Source of the DNA: Candidatus Eiseniibacteriota bacterium
GTDB lineage: Bacteria > Orphanbacterota > Orphanbacteria > Orphanbacterales > Orphanbacteraceae
DNA: 64,000 bases
Reading direction: 5' to 3'
Assembly (NCBI GenBank): GCA_029262235.1
Contig: JAJCZU010000004.1
Location: forward strand, 835,330 to 899,329
In this document: piece by piece, positions 8,643 to 16,999 of the stretch
Layout of the letters: each line of letters starts with the position of its first letter
How positions within the stretch are numbered: position 1 is the first letter of the stretch
Program-made: the position numbers and the translations under genes
The notes under the pieces: generated by a model
The model's database searches: none
Seen by the model: the letters and a program-made list of their open reading frames with translations, nothing else
Told to the model about the DNA's origin: nothing

Positions 8643-9755
8643 ATGAATTGGAAGCATTGGTGCGTAGCAGTCGCATGCGCCGGTTTTATGGCCGTCGGAT
8701 GCGGCGACGACAATCCCTCGGATCCCGGCGATGGTGACGGTGGCGGGGGCAGCAACACCCCGACCACGACCCCGCCGCGGGAATGGCAGGGTACGTGGGC
8801 CGGAACAACGACCACGATCGATATCGAAGTTGCCAAGGGATCGGCTGTTGCCGACACGACCGTGGATACGGATACTCTCACGATTTGTGACAAGGGGATC
8901 ACGGGCGGCGAAGTGCCCTTCGGCTGTGTCTGGTTCATTGGCGAGGACAGCATCGACGTCGACTGCGACACGATGATCGTATTCGTCGATAACGGCGATA
9001 CGTGCACGTTTGACGCCAGCATCGTGGCAACGGGCAAGCGCACGGGGACGAGCTTCTCGATCTCGGGGCGCCAGACGACGATGGGAACGGGCCAGTGTGG
9101 TGAGGACACCAACGAAGATGTGCTGCTTACGGCTACGTATACGCGCATCAATTCGACGGTGCCGGAATGCGGCGACGACATTCCCGAAGACACGACCGAG
9201 GTGGATACCACGGACACGGGCGGCGGCAATACCGGCGACTTCGTCGGTACCGGCGAATACGAAACGCGCGTGCGCGTCTGGTTCTGCGGTGCCGGCAGCC
9301 CGGTCTCCGATACACGCGACACGTCGAGCATCTGCCCGGGTGACAGCGCGAGCGATTTCGACGACGACTTCGAACAGAACGGCATCGAATGCGATATCGA
9401 CATCGGTGAGAGCACGATCAGCGTGACCTGCAGCGGCGAGATCAACGACGTCGAGACCGGCTGCACGATTACGACGAGTAACTCTTACAACGGCACATTC
9501 GATGATGACTCGTACGACATGACCGGAGGCGGTACGATCTCGGCGTCGGGAAGCGGCGAGTTCTGCGACCTGATCCCCGATCAGTGTTTCGAGTTCGAAG
9601 TCAACGGACGTCGACTCTCTACGACGCCATCGGACTGCCCCGACGCCAAAGTTTCGCCCGAAGCGGCGACCGGACTCGATCCGGAAGTCATTGCGGCGAT
9701 CGTGAAATCGAAGGTGGAAGCGGCCCTGCGGAGTGCGGCAGACCAAAGCCGTTAA
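8643..9755 (+). CDS. Cysteine-rich lipoprotein with two repeated beta domains, function unknown
   Basis: The 370-residue product starts with a lipoprotein signal peptide ending FMAVGC (lipobox; lipidated Cys about residue 20). A flexible Asp/Gly/Asn/Pro linker (CGDDNPSDPGDGDGGGGS) follows. The body seems to be two copies of one beta-rich unit, about residues 40-165 and 195-340. Both have a 'GTW/GTGEY' opening, a cysteine after a strand, a 'DVDCD' or 'SVTCS' strand, 'DTCTF' or 'GCTIT', and a glycine/serine strand before the last Cys. I do not recognise the family. ATG 8643 was chosen for the AAGGAG sequence just upstream; an earlier ATG at 8619 is less likely. The linker resembles that of the lipoprotein at 33970. 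Confidence 0.75.
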   Translation: MNWKHWCVAVACAGFMAVGCGDDNPSDPGDGDGGGGSNTPTTTPPREWQGTWAGTTTTIDIEVAKGSAVADTTVDTDTLTICDKGITGGEVPFGCVWFIGEDSIDVDCDTMIVFVDNGDTCTFDASIVATGKRTGTSFSISGRQTTMGTGQCGEDTNEDVLLTATYTRINSTVPECGDDIPEDTTEVDTTDTGGGNTGDFVGTGEYETRVRVWFCGAGSPVSDTRDTSSICPGDSASDFDDDFEQNGIECDIDIGESTISVTCSGEINDVETGCTITTSNSYNGTFDDDSYDMTGGGTISASGSGEFCDLIPDQCFEFEVNGRRLSTTPSDCPDAKVSPEAATGLDPEVIAAIVKSKVEAALRSAADQSR

Positions 9756-9782
9756 AGTAGAATAGCTTAGCGGGGAGATACG

Positions 9783-9835
9783 GCCCCTGTTTCGGATGAG
9801 GTTTTCTCGCAAATTCATCCTTGACAGGGGCTTTC
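9783..9835 (+). terminator. Weak terminator of the lipoprotein gene overlapping the next promoter
   Basis: Arms GCCCCTGT (9783-9790) and ACAGGGGC (9824-9831) enclose a 33-base loop, followed by TTTCCC. The 3' arm shares bases with the -35 TTGACA at 9821-9826. The long loop makes termination uncertain. Confidence 0.3.
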
Positions 9836-9848
9836 CCGCGCGTAATAC
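9821..9848 (+). promoter_or_regulatory. Sigma-70 promoter P1 of the small barrel protein gene
   Basis: TTGACA (9821-9826), a 16-base spacer and TAATAC (9843-9848) lie about 120 bases before the start codon. Confidence 0.6.
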
Positions 9849-9887
9849 TGCGCACGGTTTCTAAAGCTGGCAAGTTGTAGTTTGTTC

Positions 9888-9916
9888 TTGACTTGTAATT
9901 TTTGGCTCGCCATATT
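9888..9916 (+). promoter_or_regulatory. Promoter P2 of the small barrel protein gene
   Basis: TTGACT (9888-9893), a 17-base spacer and CATATT (9911-9916) lie 50 bases before the start codon. This gene may therefore have tandem promoters. Confidence 0.5.
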
Positions 9917-9966
9917 GGCGACCGGCAGGTGACTTTCTGTCAAACCAGAAGGAGGGTTGCTCAGAA

Positions 9967-10485
9967 ATGCGTAAGTTTTTTGTGATTGCAGCGGCGACGG
10001 CGCTCATGGCTAGCTCCGCGATGGCACTCGAACCCGGTCAGTACGGTCTCGGGTTCACCAGTTCCGACGCTCCGGTCGGCGGCTACTACCAGGCGACTGA
10101 CGTGCTCGGTATTACGGCCGGACTCGGTCTCGAGAGCTTCGACATGGGGAATACGAACTTCTACCTCGAAATCGGTCTCCCGATTGCCATGCATCATGGT
10201 GATCGCAGCTGGTTCGGGATTCGCCCCGGTATCATGTTCGCGAGTTTCTCGCCCGACGACAGCAGCAGCAAGACGAACTTCCATCGTGGACTCGATGACG
10301 GTACGGCTCTGCAGTTCCAGGCGTGGCTCTACTACATGTGGATGGCGACGGACAACGTAGGAATCAATTTCTACCACGGCCTCAACATCAACACGATCAG
10401 CCCCGAAGAAGGCGACAGCGTCACCGACTTCACGACCGTGGGCGCAAATGCCACGGGCGCGGGCGTCTACTACTTCTTCGAGTAG
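9967..10485 (+). CDS. Small outer-membrane beta-barrel protein
   Basis: The 172-residue product has a clear signal peptide (MRKFFVIAAATALMASSAMA, cleaved near residue 20). It continues with alternating hydrophobic/polar, Gly- and aromatic-rich strands and ends in YYFFE. This suits an eight-strand porin-like or structural barrel in the outer membrane. No catalytic motif is seen. GGAGG lies about 10 bases before the ATG. Two upstream promoters and a strong terminator directly after the gene suggest a well-expressed single-gene unit. Confidence 0.75.
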   Translation: MRKFFVIAAATALMASSAMALEPGQYGLGFTSSDAPVGGYYQATDVLGITAGLGLESFDMGNTNFYLEIGLPIAMHHGDRSWFGIRPGIMFASFSPDDSSSKTNFHRGLDDGTALQFQAWLYYMWMATDNVGINFYHGLNINTISPEEGDSVTDFTTVGANATGAGVYYFFE

Positions 10486-10520
10486 TCGATACCGACCGTT
10501 TTGATTGTTTGATTGGGAAG

Positions 10521-10549
10521 CCCCCTGCACGAAAGTGCGGGGGGTTTTT
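10521..10549 (+). terminator. Strong intrinsic terminator
   Basis: A GC-rich stem with arms CCCCCTGCAC and GTGCGGGGGG around GAAA is followed by TTTTT. It ends the barrel-protein transcript. Confidence 0.9.
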
Positions 10550-10625
10550 CTGTTGGGGGGAGGAGTTGGAGGGGAGGAAGCGGGCGGAAGGAGACTTCGC
10601 TTCTCGCCTGTCTGAGCCAGTCTGC

Positions 10626-11177
10626 CTATTGATCCAGCCAGGCGATGAAGTCTTCAAGTTCCAGGATGAGAGATTCTGAGAGTACTCGCCGTAGGGTCTG
10701 ACTGCCTTTACGCCACCGCCATATGTAACAAGTCTCGGCGATCAGGATTTCAACCGGCGGCTCTCCATCTGCGATGAGAATCCGGTATCTCGGTCTGAAC
10801 AGGCATCGATTCTTGAAATATACGGTGTCTGCGGCAGCGGCCGTGAGAATGTCGGAGAAGTACTCTTTGGCCAGGGGGCCCAGTTCCGTACTCCAGGCGA
10901 CGTCGTACCGATCGGCCGCTTCAAATCCATATCCACCGAATTCGTTCGGGTCGTTCCAGGCCAATGACTCGAACAGAACCCTGCCGGAAAGCCCTCGTTC
11001 CGCTTCAGACAGCCATTGCAGCGTCCGTTGGTGGCGGAGTGAGTCGCTGTGACGCTCCATCAGGTCTTGATAATCGCGGATCTTCAATTCGGGCGGCTGT
11101 GCGATAGCATGACCCATCAACAGGAGGAGAAGCAGGGAGGTGGCAAGCAGTCGAACATCCGAATTCCAACGGTTCAT
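10626..11177 (-). CDS. Hypothetical secreted protein
   Basis: The 183-residue product has a strong signal peptide (LLATSLLLLLLMGHAIA, cleavage near residue 26) and a mixed helix/strand mature part with a conserved-looking 'CYIWRWRKGSQ' strand. I do not recognise the family. It lies 13 bases downstream of the SSS transporter on the same strand and could be the last gene of that unit, although no good ribosome binding site precedes its ATG. It converges with the barrel-protein gene, and the terminator of that gene lies between them. Confidence 0.6.
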   Translation of the reverse strand: MNRWNSDVRLLATSLLLLLLMGHAIAQPPELKIRDYQDLMERHSDSLRHQRTLQWLSEAERGLSGRVLFESLAWNDPNEFGGYGFEAADRYDVAWSTELGPLAKEYFSDILTAAAADTVYFKNRCLFRPRYRILIADGEPPVEILIAETCYIWRWRKGSQTLRRVLSESLILELEDFIAWLDQ

Positions 11178-11190
11178 GCCGCAACTGTAC

Positions 11191-12636
11191 TCATGTCTTC
11201 TTCGGCTGTGTCAGCAGGCTGACAAGAACCGTGGCGGCGAGGGCGATGACGAATGTCGAGAACTTGAGGTCGATCATCGCGTTCAGGGCGTCGTTGCTGT
11301 TCCAGTAGATGTTCGAGATCGTGCCTCCGAGCATCCCGGCCAGCGCTCCCTGGCATGTGATCCGCTTCCAGTAGATCGAAAGGAGCAGTGGCGGCCCGAA
11401 CGACGAACCGAGGCCGGCCCAGGCGTACGAGACCATGTCGTAGATGAGATCCTGGCTTCGAAACGCGAAGAAGAGTGAGACGCCGGCGATGGCGAGCGTT
11501 GCCACGCGACTGATGAGCAGCAGCTTGCGCGGGGCGGCGTCGCGGTTGCCGAGCAGGCGCACGTAGATGTCTTCGACTACGGCCGATGTGGCGACGAGAA
11601 GCTGGGAGTCTGCGGTCGACATCATGGCCGCCACGGCGCCGGCGATGAAGATGCCGGCGAGCCAGCCGGGAAGCAGCACTTTGGCGACAAGGGGCATGAC
11701 GGTTTCGGGGTCGGCGAGGTCGGGCCCGAGGATGCCGATGCCGACCATGCCGATCAGGGGCGCGGACCAGTACGCGACGAGCACCCACGAAATGGCGACG
11801 ACCGAACCCTTCTTGAGTTCACGCGGACTGCGCGCTGCCATATAGCGCGTCAATAGATGAGGCTGTCCGAGATAGCCGAAACCCCACGCAAGCGACCCGA
11901 GCATGACACCGAATACGAACGACGCCCCCACTTTCCCCCCCGTCATCGTCGTGAGTTCCGGCCCCTTTGCGACGAGAGAGGCCGTAAACGCCTCGAAACC
12001 GCCGAGATGCGCGATTCCGAGTATGGGCAGCAGGACCGCCACGAATGCCATCAGGAGCCCTTGAATGACGTCTGTCCAGACCACGGCCAGCAGTCCGCCC
12101 ATCAACGTATAGAACGAGACGACAACAGCCCCGAGCAGCAGGCCGTATTTCAGTTCCAGGCCGAACGTAGCGGCCAGAATCTTACCACCGCCAATAAACT
12201 GAGCAGCGACGTACGCCGTGTAGAAGACGAGAATGATCGCGGTCGAAACCGTGCGCAGCAGCTTCGTCTTGTCTTTGAAACGCATCTCGAAATAGTCGGG
12301 GATCGTAAGAGCGCCGAGTCTTTCCGTCATCCTCCGGAGCGGGATCGCGATGAAAAGCCACGAGGCGATGATTCCCGATGCGCTCCCGATCACGGTCCAG
12401 TACTCGGTGAAGCCGACCGCGTACGCAGCGCCCGGAAGCCCGAGCAGAAACCACGAGCTCTCGCCTGAGGCCCGTTCGGAAATCGCCGTCGCGAATCCCC
12501 CGATCTTGCGGCCGGCAAGCAGAAAATCGTCCAGCTTTTTCATGAGCCGGCTCGCGACGATACCGAGCACGAGCACGATGACAAGGTAGAAGATCAGTCC
12601 GAACACGAGGGAGGTGTCGACGCTCGTTTCGTTCAT
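11191..12636 (-). CDS. Sodium:solute symporter (SSS family, proline/pantothenate type)
   Basis: It is an inner-membrane sodium-coupled importer of 481 residues; the substrate is not certain. Thirteen or so hydrophobic segments are visible. Family features include FLLAGRKIGGFATAIS near residue 38, ASGESSWFLLGLPGAAYAVG (the proline-permease-like pattern) and TADSQLLVATSAVVEDIY near residue 330. These resemble PutP-type sodium/proline symporters. ATG 12636 was chosen because it overlaps the stop of a 34-residue membrane protein (ATGA) and removes an Arg-rich extension with no membrane character. It is co-transcribed with that small protein from a good promoter. Confidence 0.88.
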   Translation of the reverse strand: MNETSVDTSLVFGLIFYLVIVLVLGIVASRLMKKLDDFLLAGRKIGGFATAISERASGESSWFLLGLPGAAYAVGFTEYWTVIGSASGIIASWLFIAIPLRRMTERLGALTIPDYFEMRFKDKTKLLRTVSTAIILVFYTAYVAAQFIGGGKILAATFGLELKYGLLLGAVVVSFYTLMGGLLAVVWTDVIQGLLMAFVAVLLPILGIAHLGGFEAFTASLVAKGPELTTMTGGKVGASFVFGVMLGSLAWGFGYLGQPHLLTRYMAARSPRELKKGSVVAISWVLVAYWSAPLIGMVGIGILGPDLADPETVMPLVAKVLLPGWLAGIFIAGAVAAMMSTADSQLLVATSAVVEDIYVRLLGNRDAAPRKLLLISRVATLAIAGVSLFFAFRSQDLIYDMVSYAWAGLGSSFGPPLLLSIYWKRITCQGALAGMLGGTISNIYWNSNDALNAMIDLKFSTFVIALAATVLVSLLTQPKKT

Positions 12637-12737
12637 TCGTCGTCCCCGTCGTCGTACGGCCTGCGCGCGTGAATCACGAGCAGAACCACGACTGCGAGCC
12701 ACGAACCGATTACGATGACGAGAGTCGAAAGCGGCAT
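12633..12737 (-). CDS. 34-residue single-helix membrane protein, probable symporter accessory subunit
   Basis: The short gene encodes one membrane helix (STLVIVIGSWLAVVVLLVIH, residues 4-23) and an acidic tail (DDGDDE). Its TGA overlaps the ATG of the SSS transporter as ATGA, so the two must be translated together. A consensus promoter (TTGACA, 17 bases, TAGGAT) places the expected transcription start on the ATG itself, which supports the reading frame and implies a leaderless message. Tiny one-helix partners are known for several NSS and SSS transporters; that this one is such a partner is inferred from position and topology. Confidence 0.7.
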   Translation of the reverse strand: MPLSTLVIVIGSWLAVVVLLVIHARRPYDDGDDE

Positions 12738-12743
12738 GGTCCG

Positions 12744-12772
12744 ATCCTAGGCGTGTGGAATGGGAGTGTCAA
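12744..12772 (-). promoter_or_regulatory. Promoter of the small membrane protein-SSS transporter operon
   Basis: The minus strand has TTGACA (12767-12772), a 17-base spacer and TAGGAT (12744-12749). Six bases separate the -10 from ATG 12737, so the mRNA should start at the start codon. Confidence 0.8.
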
Positions 12773-12782
12773 CCGCGGGGGA

Positions 12783-13000
<218 letters not shown>

Positions 13001-13152
13001 TTCGAGCGCGAGGTCGATGCCGGACGAAACGCGAGACAAGCCTCGGCGAGAAGGAGATTCCGTGGAAAACTCTCCAGGAGACGAGAGCTGGTGAACGTGG
13101 AAGAATAGACTGAGAAGCATTGTGGACACGTCCGCGCAGGTGAGGACACACG

Positions 13153-14127
13153 TTGGAATGGATGACTCTCATAATCTCGCTTGGTGTGGTCACCCTTGGC
13201 GCGGAAGCTCTCGTTCGTGGGGCTTCGTTTCTCGCGCTGCGCATGGGCGTGTCGCCACTCTTCGTCGGTTTGACCATTGTCGGGTTCGGGACGTCGAGTC
13301 CTGAGCTTGCTGCCAGTGTTACCGCGACTCTGGCGGGTTCCACGGATGTGAGTGTTGGCAACGCCATCGGTTCCAACATTTTCAACGTCGGGGTAATCGT
13401 CGGTATCACCGCGCTGATTCATCCGATACGGGCTCAGATTCGTGCAGTGCGTCGCGACTTACTCGTCGCGATTCTCGCAGCGGCCGCCCCCTGGTTGGGC
13501 CTTGCGTTCGGCGGTACCCTGCCGAGAGTTGCGGGTGTGCTGCTGGTGTCATCGCTCGTCACGTATCTGCTGTTTGCTTACCGGTCGAGTCGGCGTGCGC
13601 GCCTCGAAGACGTCGAACTTGCCAAAGACGAACTTCTGGACACAGTCGCAGTTCCGCACCTTCGTTTGCTGGACCGAACGTGGGTCAATGTACTTCTGGT
13701 CGCCGGGGGACTGGCTCTTCTTGTTGCGGGGTCGAGGGTATTCGTCACGGCCGCGTTGACGTTGGCCAGGGCAGCCGGCATGTCCGAGCTGTTGATTGGC
13801 CTGACGATTGTCTCGGTGGGGACGTCTCTGCCGGAACTTGTGACCTCCGTCGTCGCCGCCGCGCGCCGCAATGCGGATATGGCCGTGGGCAACATCATTG
13901 GCTCGAACATCTTTAACATGCTCGGAGTGCTCGGGATATCGGCTGTGATTCGTCCACAAGCGCTGAGCACGCAGGTTCTCGCCCTCGATGTGCCGGTCAT
14001 GATGTTGGGAATCCTTGCTCTCGTTCCCATGATTCGGTCTGGAGGACAAATCTCACGCATAGAAGGCATCCTGTTGCTGCTCGGCTATGGCGGGTACGTG
14101 GCAATCCTACTGCTCCGCCAACCATGA
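13153..14127 (+). CDS. Calcium/sodium antiporter (CaCA family, YrbG-like)
   Basis: It probably exchanges Ca2+ for Na+ or H+ across the inner membrane. The 324 residues carry the two inverted alpha repeats of the family: GFGTSSPELAASV followed by VGNAIGSNIFNVGVIVG in the first half, and SVGTSLPELVTSV followed by VGNIIGSNIFNMLGVLG in the second. The acidic residue of each G-T-S-x-P-E motif is present. About ten membrane segments flank a cytosolic loop near 140-170 (RRARLEDVELAKDE). The start is TTG 13153 or ATG 13162; GAGG upstream slightly favours TTG. It is divergent from the SSS operon across the poly-G region. Confidence 0.93.
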   Translation: MEWMTLIISLGVVTLGAEALVRGASFLALRMGVSPLFVGLTIVGFGTSSPELAASVTATLAGSTDVSVGNAIGSNIFNVGVIVGITALIHPIRAQIRAVRRDLLVAILAAAAPWLGLAFGGTLPRVAGVLLVSSLVTYLLFAYRSSRRARLEDVELAKDELLDTVAVPHLRLLDRTWVNVLLVAGGLALLVAGSRVFVTAALTLARAAGMSELLIGLTIVSVGTSLPELVTSVVAAARRNADMAVGNIIGSNIFNMLGVLGISAVIRPQALSTQVLALDVPVMMLGILALVPMIRSGGQISRIEGILLLLGYGGYVAILLLRQP

Positions 14128-14206
14128 TTAGGCGCCGCGAACAGGGCTCGTCGGAAGCGTCCAGCGCGCGCTTCAAGTAGTTCTCGCGACTGATGGCGGA
14201 GGCGAG

Positions 14207-14266
14207 CTTCTCTTCTCTTCTCTTCTCTTCTCTTCTCCTTTCCTCTCTTTTTCCCCTTTCTTTCCG
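14207..14266. repeat. Polypyrimidine (CTTCT)n tract
   Basis: About 60 bases of nearly pure C/T with CTTCT repeats lie directly before the palindrome at 14277-14479. Together with that palindrome it fills most of the gap 14128-14543, which holds no gene before the NSS transporter. Confidence 0.85.
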
Positions 14267-14276
14267 CCCCCAAAAG

Positions 14277-14479
14277 GAAGTGTCGGCACGGAGAGTGAAG
14301 GGGGGCGTGTGCGACGAAGCCGGTCCCATTGAGCCGGCCGGCTTCGGCGCACCGACAGATCCCGTCTCCCGGCAACAGAAGTGAGCAACCATTTCACCCG
14401 CCATCAGAAACCATCAAAGGCGGCCGGCCAGGACCGGCAAGGAGCACATGCCCCCCTCACTCTCCGAGGCTGCACTTTC
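14277..14479. repeat. Large imperfect palindrome upstream of the NSS transporter
   Basis: A 36-base arm (14277-14312) is complementary with few mismatches to 14444-14479; both share CGGAGAGTGA followed by a G-run. The 130 bases between contain a second hairpin built on GAAGCCGG/CCGGCTTC and a CGGCCGGCCAGGACCGG stretch. Confidence 0.7.
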
Positions 14480-14480
14480 A

Positions 14481-14509
14481 TTGACACCCTCACCCCTATC
14501 TCGTACTCT
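14481..14509 (+). promoter_or_regulatory. Promoter of the NSS transporter operon
   Basis: TTGACA (14481-14486), a 17-base spacer and TACTCT (14504-14509) start two bases past the end of the palindrome and lie 35 bases before the chosen ATG. Confidence 0.55.
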
Positions 14510-14543
14510 GCCCGTGTCTTACACCACCGACCGGGGAGGGCGG

Positions 14544-16103
14544 ATGTCGCAGTCGCGCGGCGAATGGAAATCGAAACTCGGCTTCATTCTCGCCGCGTCG
14601 GGGTCGGCGATCGGCCTCGGCAACATCGTCTTCTTCAGCGCCAACGCGTACCGTTTCGGCGCGGGCGCCTTCTACGTCCCGTATCTCATCGCACTCTTCG
14701 CACTCGGCATTCCGATCATGATTCTGGAACTCGGGGTGGGGCATCGCGCCCGCAAGGCATTCCCCGAGGCGCTGCACGACATCGCGGGCGTCAAAGGGGA
14801 GTGGGTCGGCTGGTTCGGGCTTCTGAATGCGGCGGTCATCACGATGTACTACATCACGATCCTGGGCTGGGTCTTCGGCATGTGGATCGGGGCATTCGGG
14901 TCACTCTGGGAACCGAAATCGGTGCCGGCATTCGGCCTCGAGTCGGGAACGCTCTCGAACTCGATGTCGTACTTCTTCGATATGATTTCGAAGTACGACG
15001 CGATCGGCTACGTGATCCTGGTCTGGTTCCTGAACGGGCTGATCGTATGGTGGGGGACGAAGTCGATCGAGCGGGCCGTGAAGATCTTCGTGCCGCTCAT
15101 GTGGCTCTTCATGATCGTGCTGATCCTGCGCGGACTCACGCTGCCGCACGGAACGAACGGTCTTCTGCTGCTGTTCACGCCTGACTTCGAGGTCATGAAG
15201 AGCCCGCTGGTCTGGCAGGGCGCGTTCTCGCAGATCTTCTTCACGCTCTCGCTCGGGTTCGGCATCATGGCGACGTACGCGTCCTATCTGCCGAAGAAGT
15301 CCGACCAGACATCGAACGCGCTCACGATCTCGTTCCTGAACTGTTCGTTCGAATTCATCGCGGGGCTCGCGATCTTCTCGCTGCTGTTCTGTTTCGCCGT
15401 GGTCCCGAGCGCGTCCACGCTCAGCATGACGTTTTTCGTGATTCCCGAAGGGATCGGTTCGTTCCCCGTGGGCGTCAAACTGTTCGGCATTCTGTTCTAC
15501 ACGCTGCTGCTGACGGCGGGGCTCACGTCATCGGTTTCGCTCGTCGAAGGCATCGGCGCGGGCGTCATCGACAAATTCGGCATCGGCCGCCGGCCGGTCG
15601 TTTTCACGATCTGCGTAATCGGGGCTATCGGTTCGATCGCCTTCGCCCTCCCCAAGGTGATCGATCCCGGCCTTGCCAACGACGGCACGCTCGGCCTCAC
15701 GCTGCTCGACCTGTTCGACCACTGGGCCTTCAGTTACGGGCTCCTGATCTGCGGATTCCTGGAATGCGTCCTGGTGGGCTGGGTGCTCGGGGCGGACAAG
15801 CTGCGCGCCTGGGTGAACGAGACGGCGGCGATCAAGCTGCCCCCGTTCTTCGACGTCATGATCAAGTGGGTGATCCCGATCACGATTCTGGTAATCATTA
15901 TCGCCTCGATCCGGGGCGAATACGCAGCGGGCGGCGTGTACGGCTTCAACTATGTGGTCGGCGAAAGCAGGAACCTTCACATTTTCGTGCTGGCGACCTG
16001 GATCGTGTTCACGGTGTTCGGCGCGATGATCCTGACCGGCGCCGGAGGGTTCCGGCCGAAGAAGAAGACGAGCAAGCTGCTCGACGCGGAGGACACGAAA
16101 TGA
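14544..16103 (+). CDS. Sodium-dependent transporter (NSS/neurotransmitter:sodium symporter family)
   Basis: It imports an amino acid or related solute with sodium. The N-terminus carries the family signature: 'WKSKLGFILAASGSAIGLGN' leading into 'RFGAGAFYVPYLIALFALGIP' and 'ILELGVGHRARK'. About twelve hydrophobic segments span the 519 residues. The usual 'NIWRFP' is changed to NIVFFSANAYRF, so the first unwound helix is atypical. ATG 14544 has GGGAGG six bases upstream; the longer frame from 14448 would extend into the palindrome and promoter. The stop overlaps the ATG of the next gene (ATGA). Confidence 0.88.
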   Translation: MSQSRGEWKSKLGFILAASGSAIGLGNIVFFSANAYRFGAGAFYVPYLIALFALGIPIMILELGVGHRARKAFPEALHDIAGVKGEWVGWFGLLNAAVITMYYITILGWVFGMWIGAFGSLWEPKSVPAFGLESGTLSNSMSYFFDMISKYDAIGYVILVWFLNGLIVWWGTKSIERAVKIFVPLMWLFMIVLILRGLTLPHGTNGLLLLFTPDFEVMKSPLVWQGAFSQIFFTLSLGFGIMATYASYLPKKSDQTSNALTISFLNCSFEFIAGLAIFSLLFCFAVVPSASTLSMTFFVIPEGIGSFPVGVKLFGILFYTLLLTAGLTSSVSLVEGIGAGVIDKFGIGRRPVVFTICVIGAIGSIAFALPKVIDPGLANDGTLGLTLLDLFDHWAFSYGLLICGFLECVLVGWVLGADKLRAWVNETAAIKLPPFFDVMIKWVIPITILVIIIASIRGEYAAGGVYGFNYVVGESRNLHIFVLATWIVFTVFGAMILTGAGGFRPKKKTSKLLDAEDTK

Positions 16104-16585
16104 GCGCCCGTCAGGCATCATGCGGCGGGCGTGCGACCGGAACTGGCGCCGCCATTGCGGGCACGATCGCCGTCGCTCTGCTGGTCGCGTGCGGGGTCGC
16201 CGGGCCGGCGGCGGCGGACGTTACGATGACGGTCGCCGAGGAATTCCCGCTCAGGAACGCGCCGGTCACGATCACGGTGGACGGACGCGACCCGGGCACG
16301 AGCTACGATCTGCATGTGACCTACCGCCCGAACAGCGAGACTGCGAAAGAGGAAAAGATCGGCACGATCGCCGCGGGCGCCGCGTCGGGCTCGATTCAGT
16401 GGACGCCTCAGGACGCGGGCATCACTTCGGTCCGGGTCATGAGCGGTGAGGAGCAGCTGGCCTCGAAGAACATCGCGGTCCGCTTCGACAAAGCCCCGAT
16501 TTCCGGGATCCTGGTGTTTCTCGGGGCCGGATTTCTGCTCTTCGGCGGCGCCACCACCGCCATGCGCCGGGCTCTCGGCGGCTGA
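16100..16585 (+). CDS. Hypothetical membrane-anchored exported protein coupled to the NSS transporter
   Basis: The 161-residue product has an N-terminal export segment (about 15-40, ending GPAAADV), an all-beta Ig-like middle ('VTITVDGRDPGTSYDLHVTY') and a C-terminal membrane helix (about 136-155) with a short basic tail. The middle should therefore be outside the cytoplasm. The ATGA overlap with the transporter gene strongly suggests a partner of the transporter, but no function is known to me. Confidence 0.7.
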   Translation: MSARQASCGGRATGTGAAIAGTIAVALLVACGVAGPAAADVTMTVAEEFPLRNAPVTITVDGRDPGTSYDLHVTYRPNSETAKEEKIGTIAAGAASGSIQWTPQDAGITSVRVMSGEEQLASKNIAVRFDKAPISGILVFLGAGFLLFGGATTAMRRALGG

Positions 16586-16594
16586 TCCCGTGGG

Positions 16595-16623
16595 TTGCCT
16601 CTCCCGTCCGGGCGGCCTATACT
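16595..16623 (+). promoter_or_regulatory. Promoter of fdxA
   Basis: TTGCCT (16595-16600), a 17-base spacer and TATACT (16618-16623) lie 43 bases before the start codon. Confidence 0.65.
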
Positions 16624-16666
16624 ATGAACCGAGTCACGTGAATACCGACGGGTAAGGAGTACATTC

Positions 16667-16972
16667 ATGACCTATGTCGTTACCGATAACTGCAAATCAT
16701 GTCGCTTTACCGACTGTGTAGCGGTCTGTCCTGTCGACTGCTTCAAAGCGGATGCGGACATGCTCTACATCGATCCGGAAGAGTGCATCGACTGCGGGGC
16801 GTGCGTGCCGGAATGTCCGGTCGAAGCGATTTACGCGGAAGAGGATCTGCCGGCCGAGAAGGAAGAGTGGATCGCCATCAACGCGGAAAAATCCCCCGAC
16901 CTTCCGACGATTTCCGAAACGGAAGATCCGTTGCCGACTGCGGAAGAGCGAAAGAAAGAACTCGGGTTCTAG
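16667..16972 (+). CDS. fdxA: Seven-iron ferredoxin FdxA
   Basis: It is a small cytosolic electron carrier. The 101 residues hold cysteines at 9, 17, 21, 25 and 40, 43, 46, 50, the spacing of Azotobacter-type 7Fe ferredoxins. By family knowledge C9, C17 and C50 hold a [3Fe-4S] cluster and C21, C40, C43 and C46 a [4Fe-4S] cluster. The opening MTYVVTDNC and the CPVDCF and ECIDCGACVPECP motifs are diagnostic. The acidic C-terminal tail is also typical. TAAGGAG lies about 10 bases before the ATG. The gene stands alone with its own promoter and converges on glgC. Confidence 0.96.
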   Translation: MTYVVTDNCKSCRFTDCVAVCPVDCFKADADMLYIDPEECIDCGACVPECPVEAIYAEEDLPAEKEEWIAINAEKSPDLPTISETEDPLPTAEERKKELGF

Positions 16973-16999
16973 ACGGGTTTTTGAAATCGAAATGTTCGG

